From Taiwanofungus camphoratus (lineage: Eukaryota > Basidiomycota > Agaricomycetes > Polyporales > Taiwanofungaceae): 64,000 bases of DNA. The translations under genes were made by a program, and so were the position numbers. The notes beneath the pieces were generated by a model. The model saw only the letters and a list, made by a program, of their open reading frames with translations. It was not told the DNA's origin and ran no database searches. The DNA is taken from positions 682,001 to 746,000 of the forward strand of contig CP021223.1 in NCBI GenBank assembly GCA_003999685.1. Reading direction: 5' to 3'. This document shows, piece by piece, positions 1 to 12,020 of this stretch (positions within the stretch are counted from its first letter, which is position 1; every line of letters starts with the position of its first letter).

Positions 1-49
1 CTTTCGCCATTGTGTGTTCTGTTCGTACTGATGTGTGTGATATCTGCAG

Positions 50-1943
50 TACCACCTTCTTTTCTGTAGTATTCGCCACGGCAAATAGCTTGCGTTTGCA
101 AGGTTTGTGTCTTCACATTGACGTCGTACATTCGCTGGGCTCATACTTGACGGTGAAATAGAATATGTTGCTCGCGCAATCAGCGATTACCTAACGGCAG
201 AAACAGGCATCACCATCATTTTCGAGTCTGCGATCGTCCCAAAGTGGAAGGACTCGCGCCTCTCTTTCAAGAACGTCTACATCACCCGCCGTCCAGCCGA
301 CACTGATCGTTCTGGTTGGCGCAAGTTGGATAGGAATGCGGCCCACAAAGCCGCAGCCGGGTATGACGTCAGTAATCACCCGTCGTACCACGGCACTGGC
401 GACGAAGAGGATGATGCGAACATCCAGGACCACTCAAGTGACGACTTGAATTACTCGATGTTCGATCTGAGCGTGGACTCGATCGACGTGACACTTTCTC
501 TCGCACGGTGGCTCGACGGCAAAGGCCTCATTGCCGATGCAGTGGTTAAGGGTGTGCGAGGGGTTCTAGGTACCGTTGACATTCACTCTTACAGATCAGC
601 AATCTGAATTGCATTGTCAGATCGTCGCTCGGTGACTTGGGATTCGGACCATCCGCTCGACCCAGCGTCGTTCCGGCACCGTGCGCAACCGGGGGACTTC
701 GAGCTCCAGTCGCTCCAGCTGGAGGATGTACTGATCACGGTGTACCAGCCGGGCAGTTTCCGCCCGTATACGGCATCTATTTTCCGTGCGGACATCCTCA
801 CGTTCCGGAAGCAGTGGGTTTGCTACGACTTCCTCTCCGCAGAGAACGCCGTCGGGCAGATCGACAACTGCCTCTTCAGTCTACACCGTCCCCAGAGCAT
901 CGGCCGTACTACTGACCAAGACCTCAAGGACGGACAATGGTCGCGAATGGTAAGCGGGCCGCAATGTCGAACTGAACAAGGATTAATGATGTTACGGTCT
1001 CATGTTAGTCGCGCTTCCGGATGGATGGTCTGAACATTGACCACCTGCAAGCTATGACGACCCAAGAGGGGCCCATTTCCTGGATCACCTCCGGCAAAGT
1101 CGACGCGGTGTTTGACGTCAAGTTCCCGCGTGACCCTCAGGGCGACCTGGCATTCAATGCACTTCTCGGAGAGCTCGCAGATGCGATCTCGACAGCCGCT
1201 TCATCCGTCACGACGGACCGCATCCCGGGCCAGCGTGAACTAGCGAAGCCCCCGCTGAGTGCACCATCGGATGATAACCAGATGGCGGAGGACACGCCAC
1301 AGGTGGTGATTGATATCGACCTCCGTTTCCGGGACTTAAAAGCTGCTGTGCCGATCTTCACGAATGATTTAAGCTACGTGAATAATGCACTTATCAGACC
1401 CATTGTTGCGTTCATGAAGTGCGTGGATTATGACCTGATGATTTGCTCTCTCCACTCACCTTCTTTGCAGTGCGAACAGGACGTTAGTGCCAATACGCTG
1501 TAGAGTAGTCAAGCCTCTTAGTGCTTTTGATGGATCATGGACGGTGAGTTTTGATTACGCCAGTTCGTACCATTTCATTTATGCTGATGTGTCTTTGATA
1601 GTTGTGGGAAAGTAAGCCTATCAAAATCTTTAGCTAAGGACAGCCATTGACCCTTACATTGACCAGCCGAACTCATGGACGCCGTCGCACTGAAGGTAGC
1701 TGTCTTGGACACCTTATGCCTCACAGGTACTGATGTCCTGTCACTCAGGTGTACGAAGCCATGGCCTATCATGTTACACAAGCAAACTTCAACTGCCGGG
1801 TTAAAGCCGTTAGCGCCTGGAGCCTGCAGTTGACGGCCAATGCGGTCTTGTCCGCATTACGGACATTGGTGGACCCAGTAACTGCGCATCTGCGGGAGCT
1901 TTACGAAGAGACCATCCCTCATGATCTGCTTTCCAGTCATTAG
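50..1943 (+). CDS. MDM31: Mdm31/Mdm32-family mitochondrial inner-membrane protein (5' end outside window)
   Basis: Mdm31 family proteins span the mitochondrial inner membrane and are needed for normal mitochondrial shape, mtDNA nucleoid inheritance and phospholipid homeostasis. Seven coding exons can be followed here: 50-102, 162-569, 621-949, 1009-1418, 1471-1543, 1602-1611, 1677-1695 and a last exon 1749-1943, separated by GT...AG introns of about 50-60 nt. Family landmarks are the hydrophobic stretch TTFFSVVFATANSLRLQ, then FESAIVPKWKDSRLSF, DPASFRHRAQPGDFELQSLQ, CLFSLHRPQSIGR, DGLNIDHLQ, DLSYVNNALIRPIVAFM and the C-terminal helix AVLSALRTLVDPVTAHLREL. The 10-nt exon 1602-1611 encodes only LWE plus one base. 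The start codon and presequence lie before base 1. The family assignment is from memory of its conserved blocks; reading frames agree across every junction. Confidence 0.9.
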
Positions 1944-2245
1944 GGTCTTCGCACCATGCGTAAGCTTCCCTTATTGGTATACGCCCACCTTCAAGCAGTA
2001 CTCTTCGAGATTTTTGCGAACATTAAATCGTGATACTGCTGCGTTACTTCCGCCATTCCACTTGATTGTCGGATAAAAGTAGGATCTTTACTTAGCTTGT
2101 AGAAGTTATTTCATAAACTTTGACGACTCACGATGATAAGGTATGCCGACGCCTTTCAACCACTCATGTATTACAGCGAAACCCTTGTACATATACACAT
2201 TCATATAAAGACTAGTTCTACTCAAATAAATAGTCCATCGACGCC

Positions 2246-4405
2246 TCAATCATCTCGGTATTTCTTCATGCTCTCGGCAACCGAACCACCGAGAAGGGCT
2301 ATTAGAACCATTACAACCACCCATAGGTGGCCCCCAAGAATGTTTTTGGATGCAGAAAAAGCGAAAAGAGAGCTGCACGATGCCGATCACATACATGAGT
2401 ATCTATCACTGAGGGAAAAACCAAACGTCGACTCACCTCACAAATGCTGGACCAAAGGAGCCAGCTAGGGATTGGGCGAACTCAGCAAGCCCATTCGACG
2501 TTCCCAGAGATGACGAGCCGGGTGTATGGTCTTTAGTAAGTATCATGATGATCCTGTTGCATATACCATCAGCCACCCTCGAAAGACAAAACTACAGCCA
2601 AGTCGGCGCTTACGAGAACGCCATGCATCCAATCCTCGACAGGAACAACACAAAGCCAACGGCCGTCCACTCTACCGCCTTGCCCTCCGCAGCAACGGCA
2701 GCCTTCGCAAGGATCGATAGCAACGACATTGAAGCAAACGTCACGGGCCAGGATTGCATGCAGAACCGAAACATCGTGAGCACGCCAAAGCGCCGCAGTA
2801 GTGCAGGTAATGCCAATTTTAGAAAGATTGAGACGAAGCCCATCACGGAGAGTGCACGGCCAATCTGAGAGGGCTGGGACAGCGTATAAGTGTATAAGTC
2901 CACCTCCGGAAGGAACGGAGATGCGATAGAACTACGTACAGACAAAGCAAGGCCGCCACTCTCGATAGGTGTATATGCTTGGAGGACGAGGACGGTGTTG
3001 AAGCACGACGCTACGAAGCCGAGGGCGGCGCTCAACGAGCAGACAGCGCGGATGACGGGAATGGATATGAGGGCCTTGACACCGAGGGTTTTTGAGCGCG
3101 GGAGCTGGATCTCATGATCTTCTTGCGCTGCTGTTGGGGCATCCCGATCCGAAGCTGCATCGTCACTTAGTTTGATCGCTTGGCGTTTGCTTGGAAGAGT
3201 CTACGTCGTCGAAAACAGATGATCATTGGCAATATGAACACATCGTCGTGCTCGAAGGCATACCTCTTCCAAAACAAAAACGGCTAAAATCAACGCAATC
3301 GTGGCTATCAGTGCCGTGACCAGGCAGGGTAGGAAGTAGGGATAGGTCCTCCAGAACGGGGTATCAAACCATCGAGGAAACTCAGTGGCGGGGTTGGCAA
3401 ACGTCCCACCGATAAGCGGTCTGTCAGCTTGTCAGCGTTGCCCACAATCAGTTCGCTCGGTCAGCGTTTTACCCTATGACAAATCCTACTGCGGAAACAA
3501 TGTCGTATAAAGGAAACGCGGTGGACTCATTTGTCTCGTCAGTCAGCTCGCCTACAATTGAGTGTATGGCTCCAGTGGTTCCGGAAAATATACCAGCTGC
3601 ATGCATACAAATCAATTATCTTGATGAGGAGGAAGATAGAGCTATGGAACACCGACTCAAAAATCGCGTCAAGAGCACTGTGACAAATGAGCGAGATAGA
3701 CCGAAGAGAAGTGTGAAAAGAGTAGTCCAGGCAGTGCCAATAATGATGATGGGTTTCCGCCCATACTTATCTGAGGCAACCAAAATTAGCCTAGACTCGA
3801 TGACGACATACTCCTTGAGAAAATAAGTGAATGGAACAGTCTCGATATTCCTAGGAGTGATGGGGTCCGTTCTGCGATGACAAATGGGATAGATTCTCAA
3901 CCAGCGCAGTCAAACGGCGACCGAAGAGGCACTTTGGCAATGAACACAGTTAACGACAAAGGCGCATTGAAAGTATTGCCCATGAATAAATCTTTATAAC
4001 TGCGCCATCGAAACTGTGTCTGGACATCATGGACATTAGCCTGCGCACCAGACAGTCGGCCCCATAGGTAAATTGTCAGTAAGTGCGCAATGGAGCTAGC
4101 GCTTCCCTGAGTTCAGTTCTATTAGTCGTTAATATCCGACTATGGCTTGAGGATCAGCAACTGACCACAAGTCCGCTATAGTAGCCGGTCTCTGCACCTT
4201 CAGAGGAGGCGAGTTCGGCTACCAGGACATTCAGGTATGGTAGAATCTGTGTCGAAGCGATGGGAATAACAACTTTGATTGCATACACTGCCCCCAGTTG
4301 AACCTTGGGCAGCGGATTCGGACGCATCCGAGTACGGCCGTGCAGGAGGGGGTCAGTCTCGATATCCTCAGTAACGATCGCCTGTTCAGAGTCGTCAACC
4401 GACAT
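2246..4405 (-). CDS. DHA1-type major facilitator superfamily transporter (ZIFL-like)
   Basis: A twelve-helix MFS efflux or uptake permease of the drug:H+ antiporter-1 / zinc-induced-facilitator-like group, broken by several short introns. I chose the ATG at 4405 (MSVDDSEQAIVTEDIETDPL), which opens the usual acidic dileucine-like cytoplasmic tail; a further in-frame ATG at 4444 is possible. After helix 1 (around 4200-4300) comes the MFS signature DKYGRKPIIIIGTA (about 3750), then GIFSGTTGAIHSIVGELTDE (3540-3600), PLIGGTFANPATEFPRWF and a helix ending in VFVLEE (3270-3420). Helices 7-12 are at 2470-3035. The tail is HLWVVVMVLIALLGGSVAES then MKKYRDD and stop at 2246-2248. Substrate cannot be read from sequence; relatives move metal ions, drugs or organic acids. 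It is divergent from the Bax-inhibitor gene with 233 bp between starts. Exact junctions in 3830-4160 are uncertain. Confidence 0.82.
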
Positions 4406-4638
4406 GGTGGAAGTCAATCTGAAAGAAAGAGAGCTGCGGCGCATGAAGAGCGCTGGTTGTTCTTAAGTACCCATGCTTTATGCGTGCTTGATGGTGCGAA
4501 TTGCGAACTCAAAGACACAGAACCATGAATACCATATGGAGTCACGTGAGTTGCTATGACAGATCCGCTGCGCCAAGTTAGCGCTCCGGTGGTCTAGCCA
4601 AGGCTGTTCCTCCACATTCCTCTTGACCGTCAACCATC

Positions 4639-5990
4639 ATGAGCACCAGCAATTACACCACAGCACCCCCTGCGTATCAGGGTTCGCCCGCGAAATTATC
4701 TGCTATTCCACCCGATGAGGGTGCTGCTCAGCCCCTGTTGGGCAGTCCGAGGTCAGGACCCAGTGTTGGACCAGGTGGTATTTACGACCAGCCTGCATCT
4801 GACGACGTACCAGACGATTTCAAGGTGAGACCTCCTTTGTCGTCTGCGGTCTCGCATTCCCTTATTCTCATTATCAGTATGGAACTACCGTCTCGGAGAG
4901 TTCGCTCGAGATAAGGAACGCATTTGTGCGCAAAGTGTATTCCATCCTCTGTGAGTGGAAGTCATCCGCCCTTCTATATCCACTCTGACATCTTATATGT
5001 AGTCTGTCAGATTGTAGGTCTTCTTACCTTCAGTTTATTTGGAGCAGCTCATGGACTGTTGTGTTGGTAGTTCGCAACCTGCATCGTAGCCGGCGGTATC
5101 TCGCATTCTCCTGATACCATCTTCTGGGTTCAGACACAGTGAGGCATTCGATAATCTTGGGCAATCCCAATGCTAAAAGTGTACTCATAACCGAAATTGT
5201 GCAGTACTTGGTCGCTCTATATCCCTCTCTTTGGAACCTTTGTAAACCTGGGCCTTCTGTACTGGAAACGCCACAGCCACCCGTCCAATTTGGTTTTGCT
5301 GTCCACTTTCACTCTTTTCGAGGCATTCGCGATTGGTGTTTCCACCGCATTCTTCAACAACGTGATTGTCTTGCAGGCTCTGTGAGTTTTGCCTGCTCTG
5401 TACCATCCAAGCTGCTCATTCGTCCATACAGCCTGATCACCTTGGGCGTGTTCCTTGGTTTGACGCTATATACGTTGCAATCCAAAGTGAGCTCAGTTCA
5501 CCCCTCAGGTTCGATAGATGTGCTAATTTCCCGCAGTATGATTTCTCTGGTCTAGGCCCTTGGCTCTTCACCGGTCTTGTCGCTTTACGTACGTATCACT
5601 CTCATCCACATTATCGAAATGTCGTTCTCACACCATGAATTAGTGATGACGGGCATCGTCGGCATTTTCATCCCCTTCGGCCGGACCATGGACATCGTAT
5701 ACGCTGCGGGCGGCTGCCTTATCTTCAGCGGTTACATCGTGTATGACACATACGTTATTAATAGGAGGTTGTCGCCCGACGAGTACATCATGGCTGCGAT
5801 TAGCCTGTATCTTGAGTACGTCCTTCATACTCTTTGGAAGCCATTCACACACTGACTATGCAATCGGCTCCAGCTTCATCAACCTTTGTGAGTATCAATT
5901 TTCTGAGTTTTTATGTCCTAGACTGAAGTCTTCTTGGTAATACCAGTCATCAATACCCTTCGTCTTCTCAACGACACCCAAGAGCGGTGA
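4639..5990 (+). CDS. BXI1: Bax inhibitor-1 / TMBIM-LFG family membrane protein
   Basis: A seven-helix membrane protein of Pfam family Bax1-I, which forms Ca2+-leak channels in ER, vacuole or Golgi membranes and dampens cell death and ER stress. Exon 1 (4639-4824) encodes a Pro/Ser/Gly-rich cytosolic tail ending VPDDFK, exon 2 (4878-4950) YGTTVSESSLEIRNAFVRKV, and following exons the helices SHSPDTIFWVQ, WSLYIPLFGTFVNLGLLYWK, LFEAFAIGVSTAFFNNVIVL, LITLGVFLGLTLYTLQSK and MTGIVGIFIPFGRTMDIVYA. The C-terminus carries the family hallmark SGYIVYDTYVINRRLSPDEY, then FINLF, a last intron and INTLRLLNDTQER, with the stop at 5988-5990. The conserved Asp pair expected for Ca2+ gating is plausibly in YDTY and at the C-terminus (inference). 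Six to eight introns of about 50 nt. Confidence 0.88.
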
Positions 5991-6654
5991 ACGCATGAAC
6001 CCTAGTCGAGGACACTGGCATAGAACCCTATGTTGTCAAGAAATATGGAGGCATATTCAGCTTGTAAAATATTGGCTTACTGAGGAGTAATCTTCTCATT
6101 TCACGAATGAGTGACGATTGTGCAGACTAATCACTACTTTGGCTTGTACTGAACCTGTCCTGTACCGTAATGATCTTTTGTAATGATACTGATTTTTCAA
6201 GATCCAGCGTGATTGTGTTCCCGTAGTAGCTTCGGATTACACTACCCTATCCTACTTTTGTGAATACTATTTGTTGTTTTCTTGCTCATCTTCTTCCCGT
6301 GTGTTGTATGCTATTCCTTCGGTTTCCTCAGCTTGTGCCCTGGAAGGAGATTTTAAGTCCCGCGAACGTTCTGCTATGAATTGCTGTATGTAGCCGACGC
6401 CACGTGGGAATGATAGATCGTGTGGCGCGCACAAAGAACACCTGAAACAAGTCTGTGGCAGGACCCTCCCTTCCATGCAACTCAGTTCTCTTCCAAACCC
6501 CCACGACATCGCCTCACGACTCATCCCTCTGCGTCCTCTGATACGAACAGGCATCTCCAAAAACTTTCTATATATCCAAATATCCACTTTGCACGGGGCT
6601 GGCTCAACCCACCCATACCCACGCCCTGCTCGTTAACCAGGATCGTCGTTCATC
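5991..6654. other. Intergenic: BXI1 3' region and ELL promoter
   Basis: No gene recognised. The left part should hold the BXI1 3' UTR; the CT-rich, C-rich stretch at about 6590-6650, just before the ELL start codon, looks like a fungal leader or promoter. Short open frames on both strands show no family features. Confidence 0.5.
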
Positions 6655-9121
6655 ATGCCACTACCGGGGAGCAGTACGCTGTCGTTGCAAGGTCATTCCA
6701 GACCGGGAGACACCCTTCACTCTAAACCCAAGCAGGCCATGATCGTCCGCATGTCCGCAGAAACCCTCGAGGCACTTGAGGGCTTCCTCCCAAACCAGCC
6801 ACAGATGGATTTTGAGTTCGGCGAGAGCCCAGTAAAGTCTCACTGCGAACCTACTTATGTCAGTGTACCACTGACGCCGGATTCAGGGTATCTACATAGG
6901 AGATGTCTTCTTTCCCGTACGCCCGCTGAAGGAGGGCACGCCACATGAATTGTACCTTCGTACATCATCTGCCGCTAAGCCTATGGCTCCACTGAAGCTG
7001 TATGCGAACGTGACGGGCAAGTTTACGGTCGAACGCGAACTCGGCGAGAAAGTACAGGACAAGGTACGCGATCGCACGCTCGTCGCAGAGAAGCAGCGCA
7101 CAGAGCGCAAAGCTATCCTGCTTGAAACCCCACCCGATCTCGGTCGCTCGAGCGCAACTGGGAAGAGGCGAAGGGAGGGACAGGTGCCCAGGCGCCCTGT
7201 GCACCCCGCAGATCGGAATCTGCCCGCATCATCAAGTGCCCCGCCTCTGAGAGTGATGTCACCTTCGCAGGCGAAAAGTCCTGTTCCTTCTGCAAGGAAA
7301 AGACTCATCCACTGTGTTGCTTTGTCTTCGCGCACGGTCGATGAGGCTGTCAGATTAGTCGGGGGCAAAGACTGCGATTCGACCACTCGGAAGCAGATCA
7401 TCGAACTCCTTGAGGAGGTAATTGCGAAACCTTTACTTCGTGTTCTTTCTCTGATATTCTATACTTTCATCTGTCAGGTCGCGGAGCGAGTCCCGACGCC
7501 CAGGCACGACGCGCAAGACACGCCTCCGCGCTGGCAGTTGAAGACGCAATCTTGGACAGAAGTACGACCCTACGAGTGGCAGAAACTTGACACTTCAGAG
7601 CGGACGTATCTCGCCCGTCAGGCGCGTGCAGCCTTCAGTCGACTTAAGATATCAGAGACACACGCTTTGTGGGATCATGTTCGCTATCGTAATACCGAGG
7701 ATCGTATTCCACCTACCGCAACGGCGAGTGGCATACCTGAGAGTACAGTCAAGCCTGAAGCGAGAAGGGGTATTATATCGAAGGAGACGAAGCAGAAGAA
7801 AGTCAAGACTACGGACGGTGCAAAGAAGAAGGCAACGGACTTGATCACAGCCAAGGACGAGAGCGCGAGACCACTGAGGGAGGTGGTGGGTAAAGGGAAG
7901 CAAAGAGAAGTAGGGTCCCCCAGCATAGAGACGCCTACACCTACCTCGAAGCCCACAGGACGCAGACTGCCTGGCTCTGGGTTCAAGGTGAAAGTAGGCA
8001 GCGCCAGCGCGACGCCACCTGCGACGCAAGTATCGCCGGCTTCGTCACAGCCGTCTAAAAGAACTGGTCCTGTGGACGTCCGGGATAGCAGAAGAGGTGA
8101 AGTGCCGTCGCCTTCAGGGCCTGCAAGGCCAGCGCCTCCCATTCCTCCTCCAGCGGCCAGCCAGGAACGGAAACAATCAGCCGCGACTGTCGCGCGTGTT
8201 CAGAAGAAAGCACCAGGGTCCCACCATCCTTCTGCGGTGCTGGGGTCGGACAGAGAGCGCGATCGAGACTCATTAGCTAGCGCAGCCACGACCAAGAAGC
8301 GCAAGAGATTGGTTCCTGATGGAGAGTCAGAATACTCGGAACGAGATACTTTCGTTAGCGCCGCCTCGCAGAAGAGGCGGAAGACAGACGAGGTCAAGAT
8401 ACCCAGAGAGGACTTCAAGGAACGAGACCCTGACGGGCATAGAGAAAGGGACAGAAGCGTGTCGTTACCCCAGAAGCTTCTGAAGCGTGAAGGCTCACCG
8501 CTGGCCGCTCCGCGTGTGAAGGTCAAGAAGGAGGCCTCGCCCCTGCTGATCGCGCGTTCACCTGTTCCGGTACGACCCTCTTTACCTCCGGCGCGCGCGC
8601 CAGCGCGAGACAAGGCAGTACCATCGCCGTCTTCTTCGTCCACCTCACGAACTGAACCATCTCGTCGTATGAGTGGATCAGTCAAACCTCGTCGAAAATC
8701 ACCGATTTACACGTCCTCTGAAGATGAGAGCTCGGAGCCGCCTAAGCCCCTGGCTAATGGTAGAGACAGGCCGCGCAAAGAGAAATACACCCCATGCTTC
8801 AAGGCTTTGCACTCGTTACCGTCTGACCGTGCTGGCCTACGAAAGTACTATAAGAAGTGCTTTGTCGTGTATATCAAGCTGTACAACGAGAAGGTCTCTC
8901 GGCGGGACCAGATCGAAAGATTGTTGTCACAGAGCGACAATACGTCGGTGTCAGTATCGGACTCAGAGGCGGAAACAGAATTGGATATACTAGATCCTGA
9001 CCTGGTCACGGCGTTCGCGGCCGATCTGAATGCAGTTACGGAGGAGATGAAGAAGGTCAAACAAGCTTGGGTCAGTCTAGGAGGGAAAGTTGATGCCTCA
9101 GGGAAGCTCATGGATGGTTGA
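6655..9121 (+). CDS. ELL1: RNA polymerase II elongation factor ELL (Ell1)
   Basis: ELL binds RNA polymerase II with Eaf1 and suppresses pausing, raising elongation rate. Exon 1 (6655-6831) starts MPLPGSSTLSLQG and holds the N-terminal block MIVRMSAETLEALE; exon 2 starts at 6887 with GIYIGDVFFPVRPLKEG followed by the ELYLRTSS block. The ELL N-domain continues through MAPLKLYANVTGKFTVEREL, the helix EKVQDKVRDRTLVAEKQRTE, and the winged-helix part QIIELLEE / RYEWQ-like VRPYEWQKLDTSERTYLARQ. An intron at 7418-7477 (60 nt, no stop, in frame) splits LLEE from VAERVPTP. The middle (7740-8780) is Pro/Ser/Lys-rich and disordered. The C-terminal helical piece CFKALHSLPSDRAGLRKYYK is the region that resembles the occludin/ELL domain. 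Stop TGA at 9119-9121. Length, about 740 residues, fits basidiomycete homologues. Confidence 0.85.
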
Positions 9122-9447
9122 TTGAGACTATCCTACATTCGAGCGGTCTGAGGAACATTTTGGCTAGTCACAGTACAGAATCTTTGTATAACTAAAGGCC
9201 CGCCAAATTTGTGAACAGGGTCGTACGGCACGAGAATGCCTTGATTCAGTAATGCTGATGCCCAGTTACCGGTCGTACACAACGAGTGTGTTCGTGAGGG
9301 CACTAGGTACAAATTGATCGGAGCTGGCATGAAGACTGATATAGTTACAGAACGTGAACATTCGGCTAACAACATCCAATACTTTACAAATCCATTCGAC
9401 CCAGATGAAAAATGAAGTTAAAACGTTAAGATTCAATCTGATATCTG
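9122..9447. other. Intergenic between convergent ELL and membrane-protein genes
   Basis: 326 bp between two convergent stop codons. AT-richer, holds both 3' UTRs; no feature seen beyond that. Confidence 0.5.
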
Positions 9448-11296
9448 TCATGTCACGTCATGGGCCTTCTCTGAGGTCATGTTTGTATCGTCATATTCCG
9501 CAGGTCTGTCGTCGGGTTCATTGATCGTGAATGAGGCGTCATCGAATGTCTCATCGTGGACAATGTCCAGCTCTGTGGTAACGGTGATCTAAGGTGTTGT
9601 AAGTCATTGATAAACATAACAGAAGACTTATATGTGTGAGGGCAGAAACCTCACCTGAATCTCACGCGTCAATTCTTCATCACTAGCACTGCGTCCAAGG
9701 AATGACCCGAATCCTCTGAAAGGCCACCTGATCCGGTCGGGTGTGTGTGACGCACGATCCTCAATGATACCCCCATCTAATGTAGACTTGTCCGTCTGCG
9801 CTTCCAGGTCTCCAGAGTACTGCTCGTATGAGACCTTCGTCGGCGAATGACTTGTTAGGCTGACTGACGCAGCGCGTCGATCCCTAGGAAGAGACGGTAC
9901 ATCGTTGATCAACGACGACTGGCGTGAATCGACGCCAACGGGTGTGCGCCGCAGGCGCATAGCCTTGTCTTTCATGCCAGTGTGGTTCTCTCCCTGCACG
10001 TGTATCTCCTGAAGTGGCGGGCTCCGTGACTGGGACTCGCTTCCGCCTGATGTCACCCAGAAAAGCACGACGGCGTTGACAACGACCTGAGAACGACGTC
10101 GGCCCATTCAGTGGTGTTGCGCAATCAAAACGCTTTGCACACGCACGTCTATACCACAGCTTCCGAGGCAAAGCCAACCTAGTTGCTTCCCGCGCATCAG
10201 TGTGAGGACAAGGATGTTAACGCATGATGTAGTCAGAGCAACAGCAGCAGCCCTTCTCATAAAAGTCAAAAGACGCCTATTATGATCGTCTTGAATCTCA
10301 CCATACAGTGCGCACGGCAACTCTACGAACTCGAGCACTACGGAAGGTGGACCTGTACAGAGGCCACAAGAACAGAGAGGTAAAGAGAACATTGATAGAC
10401 CTTTAAAGTGAATAAGTAGGCGTGACACAGTAAAAGAGGATACAACGCACAAGTCATATGCGAGGAGAGTGATGGAAGCCGGTCGTTTAAGCCCTATGAC
10501 ACAGGAACCATCTTCCCGGAAGAATGAGATCTTCTCTAAAGCAGCTGTAAACACACTGGGCGATCAGAAACAAGTGTGCAATTACATACCAACAATGAGA
10601 ACAGCGGCGACTACTGTGTACAACAACACGATGACAAGACATGTAACATAAATTGGAGAGGAGAACCGCTTTGAATGAGGAGAAAGGCTCCAGACCACAT
10701 GCAATTTTTCGACTAAATCCGCACAGATCAGGAGAAGGCTCCTACTCATATTGGAAAAAAGAACTCACGAAGAAACATATAGATCAGAATCTTCGACGTG
10801 GTGTAAAATGCAACACAGTTATATATCCCGAGAGCACACACGGTCCGGTTGCGCTCCATGCCGACACCTTGGATCAGGAGTCCAGCTACTCAAAGTTTAG
10901 ATTATATGCTCCTTATCAGGACCGACGTGACTCGTACATGTAAAAATAAACAGCCATCTTTGAACAGAGTTTGGGTTAGTCTTGATCACTCTCGAAGCAC
11001 GCAGGAAACTTACGAATCCAGGAACGTCAATATCACGAGCAGTCGGGGGAGGTTGATATGAGAGAGACCATGAAGTGACCTTGTGCCTTTCAGTTTGAGC
11101 CTTCGGGAAAGGAAGAACGACAAGATTGAGGCACCTGTGGTTAAGGGTCCCAGCTTGAGGATCAGATACATATGTCACTGATGAAAAAAGACTGACCCAG
11201 CAAGTGCACAATACAACTCAACAACCGCAGGCCCACGTTGGGAAATTGCATGTGAGATGCGCCGCCATTCTGAACGGAGGCGAGCACGAACGACAT
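9448..11296 (-). CDS. Agaricomycete multi-spanning (about seven-helix) membrane protein, function unknown
   Basis: A multi-exon gene of a family common in Agaricomycetes and usually annotated only as transmembrane protein. The ATG at 11296 opens MSFVLASVQNGGASH and the start of helix 1 (LRLLSCIVHLLG). Later exons encode ASILSFFLSRRLKLKGTRSL and LPRLLVILTFLDS (about 11000-11130), the block VGMERNRTVCALGIYNCVAF and YTTSKILIYMFL (10790-10870), VEKLHVVWSLSP and YVTCLVIVLLYTVVAAVLIV (10590-10730), FREDGSCVIGLKRPASITLL (about 10480-10540), and RRAAAVALTTSCVNILVLTL plus LGWLCLGSCGIDV (10130-10260). The helices are followed by a polar cytoplasmic tail (9660-10070) and a last exon 9448-9590 ending SEKAHDVT and stop. 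The layout suggests a receptor-like protein, but no ligand or G-protein motif is visible. Junctions between 10800 and 11250 are the least certain. Confidence 0.7.
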
Positions 11297-12020
11297 ACTA
11301 GGTGGTCATGGTGAAAGGAGAGGGGGTAGAACGGCCAGAGACTTTGTAGCACGGCTCATGAGGCCGGATGCTGGGGTATACCATAGCAGCCGTCCGCAGG
11401 GATCAGTCTGTATCCCACACGCTGTGGTCATTCATGCGGGATTGACACTGGTTTTGGCCGTCTCTGTTGGATCCGTGACCCCTGAAGCTACCCCCCTTGT
11501 CCGACCGCACTACGTGACGTAGACTTACAAGACAGAGTGCGCGGGCAGTTTGCTTCCGCTGGCGGTGGCCAGGACGGAAAACATATCGGCGGTGATCGAG
11601 ACCCACCAAAACAGGTAATTCCATCAAAAATGGCCTCACGTGATAGGCTTTCGAAGGAGCTACTGCCTACGGAATCAGTGTCAGTGATCAACAGCGGTGA
11701 AGGATTCAGGGACTACACTGAGACATATCCTGCTCCGCGAAGCAAGATGCACAGGAAAGTAGTCTCGTATGGATGTTTTCTTTGAAATGTTCGAATCGTC
11801 GTCGATGAGCAGCGATGTCCACCGCAATAGGCATTATTTCTACCAAGATATCCGTTCACATTCCAGAACGTTATTCCATGTGTCTATAGTCACAACATGT
11901 TTAGTACGAAACGCACGCCTTACACCCCACCGTTGGTATACAGCCACGTTCAGAGGTGAGAGCGGCGTTGGACCAATCTTGCAATTGAACTCCAGGGCCG
12001 GGTCCCACATCGTGTGACCT
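11297..12020. other. Intergenic, no gene recognised
   Basis: Short overlapping open frames occur on both strands (for example 11537-11785 on + and 11488-11691 on -), but none shows a family motif, a signal peptide or consistent splice partners. The right end is the KTI12 3' UTR. Confidence 0.4.
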
